This document shows, one piece after another, positions 8,525 to 16,761 of a DNA stretch of 64,000 nucleotides. The first letter of the stretch is position 1; each line of letters begins with the position of its first letter. The stretch spans positions 29,834-93,833 of the forward strand of contig NZ_JASDDG010000013.1 in NCBI RefSeq assembly GCF_030407495.1, given 5' to 3'. The notes under the pieces are model-generated. The model saw only the letters and a program-made list of their open reading frames with translations. It was not told where the DNA came from and did no database searches. The DNA is from Arthrobacter sp. APC 3897. GTDB lineage: Bacteria; Actinomycetota; Actinomycetes; Actinomycetales; Micrococcaceae. Made by a program: the position numbers and the translations under genes.

Positions 8525-9187
8525 ATGAGCACGCGCACCGCACGCCTGGTGCGCGGCTGGGCCGCAGCTTTGTCGGCCACGGCCGTCGCTGCAGCCTCCC
8601 ACGTCCTTGCCGGCGGCCTCATTCCGAATCCGTTCATTGTGCTGTTTGCCTTGGCTCTGTCCGCCATGGTGTCTTGTGCCCTCGCCGGACGCGCCCTGTC
8701 ACTGCCGCGAACCTCCGCCGCGGTGCTGGCCAGCCAAGGTATCTTCCATCTGCTTTTTTCCGTCGGCGGCGCGGGCACCGATTCCGGTGCCTCCAGTAAT
8801 TCCGCTGCCGGTGCGAGCGCGGTTGGCCATGCAGGGCACGCCGGGCATCTGGAACCGGCAGCATTGGCCGCGCAGCTTGCGGACCCCGGAACGGCTGCCT
8901 CCGTAAGCGCGTCGGGTCATTCTTCGGCTGTGATGTGGCTCGGCCACCTGATCGCCGCCGCGGCAACTGTACTGCTCATCCGCAAAGGGGAAGCAGCGCT
9001 GCTGCGGCTCAAGGCAACCATGCGCCTGTCCATCGCGGACATGCTGCCGCTGATCCTCCCGCTCCCGCTGGGACCGCGGATTCCCAAGCTTTCCACCCTG
9101 ATCCCTGCTGAGCCGCTGCGGAACCTCGGTGTTCCACTGCTGGTGATGAGGCACCGGGGTCCGCCGGCCGCTGCTGTGTCCTTCTAG
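8525..9187 (+). CDS. His-rich membrane protein of a copper gene cluster
   Basis: This 220-residue protein has about four hydrophobic helices: three within residues 10-80 and one near 138-155. Between them is an exposed Gly/Ser/Ala loop with a metal-friendly HAGHAGH cluster and a further GHSS. A cytoplasmic tail of about 60 residues contains LPLILPLPLGPRIP. The start ATG follows CGGGAGGGAAT. The gene precedes copC, PCuAC and DyP genes, so a role in copper (or haem) handling at the membrane is likely from context. I do not recognise a named family with certainty. Confidence 0.7.
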   Translation: MSTRTARLVRGWAAALSATAVAAASHVLAGGLIPNPFIVLFALALSAMVSCALAGRALSLPRTSAAVLASQGIFHLLFSVGGAGTDSGASSNSAAGASAVGHAGHAGHLEPAALAAQLADPGTAASVSASGHSSAVMWLGHLIAAAATVLLIRKGEAALLRLKATMRLSIADMLPLILPLPLGPRIPKLSTLIPAEPLRNLGVPLLVMRHRGPPAAAVSF

Positions 9188-9257
9188 GCCCGCGCACCTC
9201 CGCGCCGAGCCTTACTCCCAGCAGCCGCCGGTAACGAAACCGGCGCAGAAAGCAGTC

Positions 9258-9783
9258 ATGCCCCCGCTCTCCTCAACACCCTTCTCGTCCCGGCTCAATT
9301 CGGCCCCAGGCTCCCGCAGTGCTGTGTCCCGCCGCCTGTTTGCTTTCCGTGCGTTCCTGCTGGGTGCGCTCCTGCTCGCAGGGTCCGGCGCAGCACTGAC
9401 AGCCGCACCGGCAGCACTGGCCCATGATGAACTCGTTTCCTCCACTCCGGCGGACGGCGCCGTCCTGGCAGAAGCTCCGGCGGAACTCGAACTGGTCTTC
9501 AGCTCCGCACTCATGGACATCGGCAACAAAGTGATCGTTGCCGATGCAGCCGGAACCAACCTGGCCGAGTCCGAACCCGTGCTCAACCGCGAAACCCTGG
9601 TTCAGGCGCTGCCGGCGCTACGATGCTAAAGCTGAAGGTTCCGAGCCCGCAGCAACGGAGGAGTCCGCGGCAACACATGTGCCCTGGGCCCTTGGCGGCG
9701 CGGCCGTAGGGGCCATCGTTGCCCTTGCGGTTTGGGCTGCGGCAGCGCAGATGAAGAAGCGCCGCCGCGGAGCAGGCTCCTAG
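9258..9783 (+). pseudogene. copC: CopC copper-resistance gene with internal deletion and frame change
   Basis: The first frame (9258-9629, 123 codons) encodes a signal peptide, the mature CopC start AHDELVSSTPADG and the first half of the CopC beta-barrel up to LVQALPAL. It then reads two codons and stops. The expected second half of the domain, which carries the family's SSDGHP-type segment, is missing. The normal C-terminus (Glu/Ala linker, HVPWALGGAAVGAIVALAV membrane helix and KKRRR tail) continues in another frame from about 9622 to 9783. A loss of roughly 40-80 codons that is not a multiple of three explains this. A truncated secreted CopC fragment could still be made, but without the membrane anchor. 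Upstream and downstream genes are intact. Confidence 0.8.
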
Positions 9784-9923
9784 CCGCTTCGCCGGACCGG
9801 GGTGCCGGGACGAAGGCACCCCGGTCCGTTTAGCGCAGCCGCAGGTTTTGCGCACCTTTAGCGACCCTTTCCACGCGGGCCCCTGAGCGCGCCCGCGCAC
9901 TGAACCTTTTGGAGTACCCAAAA

Positions 9924-10490
9924 ATGAAGAAACTCACCTTCGCAGCCGCAGTCCTGGCTCTCTCCGCCGCCGGGCTCGCCGGCTGCGCCGCGGACACCTC
10001 CGCACCCGCCACTTCCGCTGACACTGCTGCCGAACAGGCCCAGCACCTCACCGTCAGCGGAGCGTGGGCCAAGGCCGCCGGCGCCGGGGGCATGACCGGA
10101 GCTTTTGGCGCGCTGGAAAACTCCGGCGACGAAGACATCACTGTGGTGGCCGCAGAGTCACCCGCCGCCGCAACGGTGGAGCTCCACGAGACGGCAGCGG
10201 GCCCCGACGGTGCCATGGCCATGCAGGAAATTGAAGGCGGCTTCATGGTTCCTGCAGGCGGGGAATATGTCCTTGAACCCGGTGCAAGCCACTTCATGCT
10301 CATGGGCCTGAAAGCTGACCTGCCGGCAGGCGAAACGCTGGCCATCACACTGGAACTCGGCGACGGCAGCACCCTGGAGATGGAAGCCATGGCCAAGGAC
10401 TTTGCCGGCGCCAACGAAAACTACGGGCCGGATGCTTCCCATGATGCAGACACCGGTCACGGCAGCGAAGAATCTTCCACGGATCACTGA
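9924..10490 (+). CDS. PCuAC-type periplasmic copper chaperone lipoprotein
   Basis: This 188-residue exported protein binds Cu(I) and delivers it to cytochrome oxidase CuA or other sites. It begins with a lipoprotein signal ending in the lipobox LAGC. The PCuAC copper motif is visible as VELHETAAGPDGAMAMQ followed about 20 residues later by ASHFMLMG (His and Met ligands). The C-terminus is His/Asp-rich (HDADTGHGSEESSTDH), as in many actinobacterial members. The start ATG at 9924 has GGAG 9 nt upstream; an earlier in-frame TTG would disrupt the signal peptide. The stop overlaps the DyP start (TGATG). Confidence 0.9.
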   Translation: MKKLTFAAAVLALSAAGLAGCAADTSAPATSADTAAEQAQHLTVSGAWAKAAGAGGMTGAFGALENSGDEDITVVAAESPAAATVELHETAAGPDGAMAMQEIEGGFMVPAGGEYVLEPGASHFMLMGLKADLPAGETLAITLELGDGSTLEMEAMAKDFAGANENYGPDASHDADTGHGSEESSTDH

Positions 10491-11731
10491 TGAATCAGGA
10501 AAAACCCCAGGGCGTTGGCCGCCGTCGTCTGCTGTTCGGGGGAGCAGCCGCCGGTCTGGGGGCTGTTGCGGCAGCCGGCGCACAATGGGTGGGAAACAGC
10601 TCAGGCTCCGAGCCGGACCTGGCCCGCACCGGGTTGGACGAAAGCGGTGCCAACGGATCCCGGACGGTCCCTTTCTACGGCCGGCACCAGGCGGGGATCG
10701 CCACCGAGCCGCAGACACATGCGGTGTTCGTTGCCCTGAACCTCCGGCCCGAGGCAGACCGTGACCGGATCCGCTCCTGGCTCCGCCTGCTCAGCGACGA
10801 CGCCGCGGCGCTGACCCAGGGCCGGCCCGCCCTGGCGGATACGGAAGCGGAGCTGGCGGTTCGTCCCGCCCGGCTGAGCGTGACGTTTGGATTTGGCCCG
10901 GGCCTTGTCCAAGCTGTTGCGCCGCAGTTGGCGCCGCCATGGCTGGCTCCGCTGCCCGGCTTCGGCATCGACGCCCTGCAGGAGCGCTGGAACGGGGGAG
11001 ACCTGCTGCTGCAGATCTGCGCCGATGATCCGCTGACCGTGGCCCATGCCCAGCGGATGCTGCTGAAGGACAGCCGGGCGTTCGCCGCCGTGCGGTGGAT
11101 CCAGTCCGGATTCCGCCGTTCCTACGGCAGCGAGCAAAGCGGCACCACCATGCGGAACCTGTTCGGCCAGGTGGACGGCTCGGCCAACCCGGTTCCCGGC
11201 ACGGCAGAGTTTGACCGGGTGGTGTGGGGGGATGCTGAAATCCCGGCGTGGCTCGACGGCGGCACCTCCATGGTTGTCCGGCGGATCGCCATGAACCTGG
11301 ACACCTGGGATGAACTGGACCGGCACGGCCGCGAGGAATCCGTAGGCCGCACCCTGGCCACCGGCGCGCCGCTCACCGGTTCCGCCGAGCACGACGACCC
11401 AGATTTTGAAGCGGTCACCGCGCTCGGTTTCCCGGTGATTCCCGATTACTCGCATATGCGCCGGGCCCGGCCGGACAATCCCCGGCAACGGATCCTGCGG
11501 CGCTCGTACAACTACGACGACGCCCCGGAGCCCGGCGGGCCGGCCTCCAATGCGGGTCAGATTTTTGTCTCCTTCCAGGCGGACGTTCGCGCTCAGTTCC
11601 TCCCGATTCAGGAACGCCTGGACAAACTGGACTTGCTCAACGAATGGACGACGCCGATTGGTTCGGCCGTGTTCGCCGTTCCGCCGGGCGCCCGGGAAGG
11701 CGGTTTTGTGGGTGAGGTGCTCTTCGGCTGA
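10490..11731 (+). CDS. Tat-exported DyP-type haem peroxidase
   Basis: This 413-residue protein is a dye-decolorizing peroxidase of the EfeB/TfuDyP type, exported folded through Tat (GRRRLLFGGAAAGLGAVAAA). The family GXXDG motif is GQVDG at residues 226-230, which carries the distal Asp. The likely proximal haem His is in PDYSHMRRARP, and RRSYNY follows. It oxidises aromatic substrates with hydrogen peroxide, or may take part in haem/iron handling. It overlaps the PCuAC stop by one base, so it is co-translated with the copper chaperone. No EfeU or EfeO is nearby, which favours a stand-alone peroxidase. Confidence 0.92.
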   Translation: MNQEKPQGVGRRRLLFGGAAAGLGAVAAAGAQWVGNSSGSEPDLARTGLDESGANGSRTVPFYGRHQAGIATEPQTHAVFVALNLRPEADRDRIRSWLRLLSDDAAALTQGRPALADTEAELAVRPARLSVTFGFGPGLVQAVAPQLAPPWLAPLPGFGIDALQERWNGGDLLLQICADDPLTVAHAQRMLLKDSRAFAAVRWIQSGFRRSYGSEQSGTTMRNLFGQVDGSANPVPGTAEFDRVVWGDAEIPAWLDGGTSMVVRRIAMNLDTWDELDRHGREESVGRTLATGAPLTGSAEHDDPDFEAVTALGFPVIPDYSHMRRARPDNPRQRILRRSYNYDDAPEPGGPASNAGQIFVSFQADVRAQFLPIQERLDKLDLLNEWTTPIGSAVFAVPPGAREGGFVGEVLFG

Positions 11732-11788
11732 GCGTCCGCCTCGAAGGGCGGGGTTGTCCCACTGCTGCACCGGAGACTAGGTTGGAAC

Positions 11789-11851
11789 GTGATGATCAGT
11801 ATGCTGATCAATAGTTCGGGGAAACCCGGATGTACACCGGTCAAGGAGTGA
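11789..11851 (+). other. Possible 20-codon leaderless leader peptide
   Basis: A GTG lies 5 nt after a TAGGTT box (11778-11783) and opens a 20-codon frame rich in Met, Ile and Leu at its start (MMISMLINSS). It ends with TGA at 11849-11851, just ahead of the ribosome site of the next gene. It has the geometry of a leaderless upstream ORF. It could also be an untranslated leader. Confidence 0.3.
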
Positions 11852-11862
11852 CGGAGGCACAG

Positions 11863-12117
11863 ATGGCGGAGAGCTACGATCCGAATAATGACCCGGCCAA
11901 TCCCGACAAGCCCAAGGACGCCGGCAATAATCTGCAGGACGATGCCCGGGAGGGCGGCGGCAATGCCGCCACCAGCACGGAAAAGGGCAAGCACGCCAAC
12001 CCCGACCCGGCGGCAGGAAACGTCACCGGGCTGGAGCCGGGCGGAGGCGTTCCTCCGGGCGAAACCCCTCCCGCTGAAGATCAGATGAGCATGGACCAGG
12101 GGCACGACGAAGACTAG
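11863..12117 (+). CDS. Small acidic DUF6480-like protein
   Basis: This 84-residue, strongly hydrophilic protein is rich in Asp, Pro, Gly and Asn. Its C-terminal part contains VTGLEPGGGVPPGETPPAE, a sequence I associate with DUF6480 proteins of actinobacteria. Those usually end in a membrane helix, whereas this one ends in the acidic MSMDQGHDED without one. The start ATG at 11863 follows CGGAGGCAC. The protein is probably intrinsically disordered. It is monocistronic, with a strong terminator directly after it. Function unknown. Confidence 0.75.
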   Translation: MAESYDPNNDPANPDKPKDAGNNLQDDAREGGGNAATSTEKGKHANPDPAAGNVTGLEPGGGVPPGETPPAEDQMSMDQGHDED

Positions 12118-12130
12118 GTCCCGCACGCCA

Positions 12131-12165
12131 ACGGCCCGCACCCGGAATTCCCGGGTGCGGGCCGT
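12131..12165 (+). terminator. Rho-independent terminator
   Basis: A perfect 15-bp GC-rich stem (ACGGCCCGCACCCGG, 12131-12145, and its complement 12151-12165) with a 5-nt loop is followed by TTT. It ends the small DUF6480-like gene and may also stop the Lrp gene from the other side. Confidence 0.85.
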
Positions 12166-12230
12166 TTGCTGTCTCGGAGTGCTGCAGGTTCCGGGAGCCT
12201 GCGCGGTTCCCGGCCCCGGCTGCCGGGCTC

Positions 12231-12695
12231 TTACCGGGCGTCCAGATCCTCAAACACCAGGAACGTCTGCGTATCCAGGATGCCCGGCATCGATTGCAGC
12301 TGGTCGAAGATGACCTCGCGCAGATGCACGTTGTCTTCGGCGCGCACCAGCAGGATCACGTCGAAGGAGCCGCCCACCAGTGCAATGTGGTGGATTTCTG
12401 GAATGGCGCGCAGCTGCTCACGCAGTTCCCGCCAGGCGTGCTGGCGCACCTTGAGCGTCACGTAGGCGGACGAGCGGAGCCCTGCTTTCACCGGGTCCAC
12501 GACGGCGGTGAACCGGCTAAGCACGCCGGTTTCCGTCAGTCTGGCAATCCGGGAGTAGGCGTGGGCGCGGGAAATATGCACTGCCTCAGCCACGGCGGTG
12601 ACGGATGCCCGCCCGTTGCCCGTGAGCTCGGCCAGGATGGCGCGGTCAATGTCGTCCAGCCGGGGGGCCGGTTGTTCGGTGATGTCCCGTGCCAT
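12231..12695 (-). CDS. Lrp/AsnC family regulator
   Basis: This 154-residue protein has an N-terminal AsnC helix-turn-helix (DDIDRAILAELTGNGRASV, then ISRAHAYSRIARLTETGVL) and a C-terminal RAM ligand-binding domain (HIALVGGSFDVILLVRAEDN). It is transcribed divergently from bkdABC. Lrp-type BkdR proteins control branched-chain 2-oxoacid dehydrogenase genes in response to branched-chain amino acids, and that is the likely role. ATG at 12695 was chosen, with GGGAGG upstream; an in-frame upstream start at 12728 would add 11 residues. Confidence 0.9.
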   Translation of the reverse strand: MARDITEQPAPRLDDIDRAILAELTGNGRASVTAVAEAVHISRAHAYSRIARLTETGVLSRFTAVVDPVKAGLRSSAYVTLKVRQHAWRELREQLRAIPEIHHIALVGGSFDVILLVRAEDNVHLREVIFDQLQSMPGILDTQTFLVFEDLDAR

Positions 12696-12880
12696 AGTGT
12701 CCACGCCTCCCGGGGTAATCCAGCTCACAATTTACATTTCGTCCATTAGCGTAGCCCCTTAGAGCCTCATTCATCCACATTTTTGCCGCCGTATGGATAC
12801 GAATAGAGGTTCGTCAGCATACTTGGGTAACAGAACATCCACGGCGAAGAGGCGGTGGAAGGGCAGCTGACGGAGGCAAA

Positions 12881-14035
12881 ATGACTATCTCAACGGGCAA
12901 TCCGCCCCCCGGGGCCATGGAAGATCCCCGCCGGGACGCACGCAGTTTCGGCACGGCCGGCAGCTCGGACCTGCTGCCCTCGGATTCTCCCGTGCAGCTG
13001 GTGGATCCGGACGGCGTCCACCGCCACGATGACCGCTATCCGCTGCCCGACGGCGGTTCCCTCCGCAGCGCCTACGCCAGGCTCATCGCGGGCCGGCGCA
13101 TCAATGACCAGGCCAACGCGCTCGTCAGGCAGGGCCGGCTGGCCGTGTATCCCTCCTCCCACGGCCAGGAAGCCTGCCAGGTGGCTGCCGCCGTCGTGCT
13201 CGGGGACAGCGACTGGCTCTTTCCCACCTACCGCGACACAGTGGCCGTGATCTCCCGCGGGGTGGAACCGCTGCAGGTCCTGACGCTGCTGCGCGGGGAC
13301 TGGCATTCGGGCTACGACCCCTACGAGCACAACACGGCTCCGCAGGCCACGCCGCTGGCGACGCAGCTGCTGCATGCAGTGGGCGTGGCCCACGCAGCCA
13401 AGCTCAAGGGCGAAGACACCGTGGTGCTGGCCATGTGCGGAGACGGCGCCACCAGCGAGGGTGACTTCCATGAGGCCCTGAACTTTGCCGCCGTGTTCCA
13501 CGTGCCGGTGGTGTTCTTCGTGCAGAACAACGAATACGCCATTTCGGTGCCGCTGGCGAGCCAGTCGGTGGCGCCGTCCCTGGCGCATAAGGCCATCGGC
13601 TACGGGATGCCCGGCGAACGGGTGGACGGCAATGATCTGGCGGCGCTGCTCTCCGTCCTCGGTGCGGCCGTGGACCGCGCGCGTGAGGGTCACGGGCCGT
13701 CCCTGGTTGAGGCGCACACCTACCGGATGCAGGCGCACACCAATGCCGACGACGCCACCCGTTACCGCACGGAGGAGGACGTCGAAAAGTGGGTGCCGCG
13801 GGACCCGATTGCCCGGATGCGCACCTACCTGCGCGGACTCAACCTGCTGGATGACGACGCCGAAGCCGGCTTCGCAGCCGATGCCGAGGACATTGCCGCC
13901 GCCATGCGGGACGGCTTGAACACCGAGGTGGAACCGGATCCGCAGGAACTGTTCACCCACATCTACACCGAACGCACGCCGCAGCTCACTGAGCAGGCAA
14001 ACCTGCTGCGCGACGAACTCTCGCGCCAGGCCTGA
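12881..14035 (+). CDS. bkdA: Branched-chain 2-oxoacid dehydrogenase E1 alpha subunit
   Basis: This 384-residue ThDP enzyme alpha subunit decarboxylates the 2-oxoacids from Val, Leu and Ile and transfers the acyl group to lipoyl-E2. The ThDP motif runs from GDG at 187-189 to NN at 216-217 (FFVQNNEYAIS). YRMQAHTNADDATRYR is the usual substrate loop of the branched-chain enzyme and relatives. The start ATG follows CGGAGGCAAA. The pyruvate dehydrogenase of this lineage is the AceE type, so a split alpha/beta E1 with an Lrp gene points to the branched-chain complex. Pyruvate or acetoin cannot be excluded by sequence alone. Confidence 0.87.
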   Translation: MTISTGNPPPGAMEDPRRDARSFGTAGSSDLLPSDSPVQLVDPDGVHRHDDRYPLPDGGSLRSAYARLIAGRRINDQANALVRQGRLAVYPSSHGQEACQVAAAVVLGDSDWLFPTYRDTVAVISRGVEPLQVLTLLRGDWHSGYDPYEHNTAPQATPLATQLLHAVGVAHAAKLKGEDTVVLAMCGDGATSEGDFHEALNFAAVFHVPVVFFVQNNEYAISVPLASQSVAPSLAHKAIGYGMPGERVDGNDLAALLSVLGAAVDRAREGHGPSLVEAHTYRMQAHTNADDATRYRTEEDVEKWVPRDPIARMRTYLRGLNLLDDDAEAGFAADAEDIAAAMRDGLNTEVEPDPQELFTHIYTERTPQLTEQANLLRDELSRQA

Positions 14036-14049
14036 AAGGCAGCCCCGCA

Positions 14050-15129
14050 ATGACCGTTACAGACACCCTCGAAGCGCCGGCCGCGCCAAGCGCCGCCGCC
14101 CCCGAGTCCCTTACCTTTGCCAAAGCGCTGAACACCGCTTTGGCCGATGAAATGGCGGCCAACTCCGCCGTCATCATGTTCGGCGAGGACGTGGGCCCGC
14201 TGGGCGGCGTCTTCCGCATCACCGACGGGCTGACCGCCCGGTTCGGTGCAGAGCGCTGCTTCGACACCCCGCTGGCCGAATCCGGCATTATGGGCATGGC
14301 GGTGGGCATGGCCATGAACGGCATGCGTCCCGTAGTGGAAATGCAGTTCGACGCCTTCGCCTACCCGGCCTTCGAACAGGTGGTCAGCCATGTGGCTAAA
14401 ACCGCCAACCGCACCCGCGGGAGGGTCCGGCTGCCACTGGTAATCCGCATTCCTTACGCCGGCGGCATCGGCGGGGTGGAGCACCACTGCGACTCCTCCG
14501 AGTCCTACTACGCCCACACCCCGGGGCTGACCGTCGTGGCACCCGCCACCGTCGCCGATGCCTACACGCTGCTCCGCGAAGCCATCCGTCTCAATGATCC
14601 CGTGGTGTTCCTGGAACCCAAGAAGCTCTACTGGACCAAAGAAGACGTGGACCTGGCTGCGCTGCGCAGCCGCTTCGACGCCGGCGGAGTGTCCGACGAC
14701 GGTACCCGGCTGCCGGGCGGAATAGGCACCGCCGCCGTGGCCCGCCCCGGCACCGACGCCACCCTGATTGCCTACGGACCCTCGGTGGCCACGGCCATGG
14801 CTGCCGCTGAAGCCGCAGCGGAGGAAGGCCGGTCCCTGGAAGTGATCGACCTGCGCTCCATCGTCCCGTTTGACGACGAAACCGTCACCGCTTCGGTCCG
14901 CCGCACCGGCCGCGCCGTGGTCATCTCCGAAGCACCCGGATTCGCGTCGGTAGCTTCGGAAATCGTGGCCCGCGTGCAGGAACGCTGCTTCCACTCCCTG
15001 GCCGCGCCGGTGCTGCGCGTCACCGGATTCGACATCCCCTACCCGGCACCCAAGCTTGAACACTGGTTCCTGCCCAGCGTGGACCGGATCCTGGACACCG
15101 TTGACGAGCTGCAGTGGGAGGACCGATGA
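14050..15129 (+). CDS. bkdB: Branched-chain 2-oxoacid dehydrogenase E1 beta subunit
   Basis: This 359-residue transketolase-like beta subunit completes the E1 active site. It shows FGEDVGPLGGVFRITDGL, the RCFDTPLAESGIMGMAVGMA segment and MQFDAFAYPAFEQ. The C-terminal transketolase domain contains VIDLRSIVPFDDETV. It begins 14 nt after the alpha-subunit stop, and its own stop overlaps the E2 start (ATGA). A longer N-terminal lead of about 15 Ala/Pro residues precedes the core. Confidence 0.88.
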   Translation: MTVTDTLEAPAAPSAAAPESLTFAKALNTALADEMAANSAVIMFGEDVGPLGGVFRITDGLTARFGAERCFDTPLAESGIMGMAVGMAMNGMRPVVEMQFDAFAYPAFEQVVSHVAKTANRTRGRVRLPLVIRIPYAGGIGGVEHHCDSSESYYAHTPGLTVVAPATVADAYTLLREAIRLNDPVVFLEPKKLYWTKEDVDLAALRSRFDAGGVSDDGTRLPGGIGTAAVARPGTDATLIAYGPSVATAMAAAEAAAEEGRSLEVIDLRSIVPFDDETVTASVRRTGRAVVISEAPGFASVASEIVARVQERCFHSLAAPVLRVTGFDIPYPAPKLEHWFLPSVDRILDTVDELQWEDR

Positions 15130-16592
15130 GCACGCGCACCTTCCTGCTCCCTGACCTTGGCGAAGGCCTGACCGAAGCCGAGCTGGTGACCTGGCTGGTG
15201 GCCGTGGGCGATGAGATCCGTGTTGACCAGCCGGTGGCCGAGGTGGAAACCGCCAAATCGCTGGTTGAGGTTCCCTCCCCGTTTGCGGGCACCGTGGCAC
15301 AGCTGCACGGGGAAGCCGGGGAGACCCTCGACGTCGGCCGTCCACTGATCTCAGTGGCATCGCCCGGCGTCCAGCCGGGTTCCGCGGTGAGCACCCCCGG
15401 GTCCTCTCCGGCACCGGGGCACAGCGACCCCGACGGAGAGGCGTACCGGCAGGAAGAAAAGGCCGGTTCGGGCAACGTGCTCATCGGCTACGGCACTCCC
15501 GGCGGGCACACCGCGGCGCGCCGCACCAGGCGCCCGCGGACCGCAGCGGCTCAAACGGTGTCAGTCCCGGCAGCGGTTGCGGCGGTAACTGAAGCTCCGG
15601 CTCCGGCTCCCGTTCCGGCAGAGGTTTCGGCCCGGCCGGCGGAGGCGCTGCGGTGCATTTCTCCGCTGGTTCGCAAGCTCGCCCGCGACAACGGTGTCCG
15701 CCTGGCTGATGTGACGGGCTCCGGAGCCAACGGACTCATCCTGCGCGGCGACGTTGATGCAGCTCTGTCCGGACTCCGGGCAGCCGAAACGATGGAACCT
15801 GCCGCAGATCCCGGATCCCCGGCCGCCCCTGCAACCCCGGCAACACCGGCCGCCAGTGATCCGCGCACCGGCCTGGCCGTCGCGTCACGGACACGGGTCT
15901 TGGGCCTGCGCAAAACGGTCGCCGCGAACCTTACCGCCAGCCGGGCCAGCATCCCGGAAGCCACGGTATGGGTCGATGTTGACGCCACCGCTCTGCTGGA
16001 ACTGCGCGCGGACCTCAAACGCCGGCACCCGGACAACACCCCGGGCCTGATGGCTTTCCTCGCGCGCTTTGTGCTGGCCGGGCTGGCGAAGTTCCCTGAA
16101 CTCAACGCCCGCTTCGATCCAGCCTCCGACAGCACCGGGAACGGCGGCGCAAGCATCACGGCGTACGAGGGCATCAACCTTGGCTTCGCAGCACAGACGG
16201 ACCGCGGTCTGGTTGTTCCGTCAATCCGGCGTGCAGACACCATGAACGCCAGGGCCCTGGACGCCGAGATCCGCCGGCTCACGGCGTCCGCCCGGGACGG
16301 CAAAGCCACCCCCTCGGAGCTGACCTCGGGGACCTTCACCCTGAACAACTACGGGGTGTTCGGTGTGGACGGCAGCGCTGCCATCATCAACTATCCGGAG
16401 TCTGCCATCCTGGGAATCGGCCGGATTATCGATAAGCCGTGGGTTGTGGACGGTGCCCTGGCGGTACGGAAGCTGACCGAGCTGACGCTGGTCTTCGACC
16501 ACCGGATCTGCGACGGCGGCACTGCCGGCGGGTTCCTGCGCTACGTGGCTGATGCCATCGAAAACCCGGGCAGCGTCCTCGCGGACCTCTGA
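15126..16592 (+). CDS. bkdC: Dihydrolipoamide acyltransferase E2 of the bkd complex
   Basis: This 488-residue E2 has one N-terminal lipoyl domain with the lipoylated Lys44 in VETAKSLVEV. An Ala/Pro linker follows, then a peripheral E3-binding domain (ISPLVRKLARDNG, then DVTGSGANGLILRGDV). A second Ala/Pro linker leads to the catalytic acyltransferase domain ending in FDHRICDGGTAGG. The catalytic motif is DHRICDG. The E3 (lipoamide dehydrogenase) gene is not in the window, so it is shared. The start ATG overlaps the E1 beta stop by 4 nt. Confidence 0.92.
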   Translation: MSTRTFLLPDLGEGLTEAELVTWLVAVGDEIRVDQPVAEVETAKSLVEVPSPFAGTVAQLHGEAGETLDVGRPLISVASPGVQPGSAVSTPGSSPAPGHSDPDGEAYRQEEKAGSGNVLIGYGTPGGHTAARRTRRPRTAAAQTVSVPAAVAAVTEAPAPAPVPAEVSARPAEALRCISPLVRKLARDNGVRLADVTGSGANGLILRGDVDAALSGLRAAETMEPAADPGSPAAPATPATPAASDPRTGLAVASRTRVLGLRKTVAANLTASRASIPEATVWVDVDATALLELRADLKRRHPDNTPGLMAFLARFVLAGLAKFPELNARFDPASDSTGNGGASITAYEGINLGFAAQTDRGLVVPSIRRADTMNARALDAEIRRLTASARDGKATPSELTSGTFTLNNYGVFGVDGSAAIINYPESAILGIGRIIDKPWVVDGALAVRKLTELTLVFDHRICDGGTAGGFLRYVADAIENPGSVLADL

Positions 16593-16761
16593 CGCGCGGG
16601 GGAGACCTCGAACCCGGCCGGACCCGCGCCGCAACATTTGCGGACAGTCGTGGTCCGGCCGCCGCGGCCGCGATACCTTGGAACCAGCAATTGGAATAAG
16701 AGACTTATCACCGGTGCACCCGAGGCTCCGGGCAGTTTACGGACCCACAAAGGACGGACCC

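Noticed and set aside
13963..15414. Long antisense open frame opposite the bkdAB genes
   Set aside because: It is a shadow of strong GC-rich coding on the plus strand. It has a composition full of Gly, His and Arg and no domain pattern.
16552..16761. N-terminal extension of the MBL-fold gene into bkdC
   Set aside because: It lies within the E2 gene. The ATG at 16762 has a proper ribosome site.
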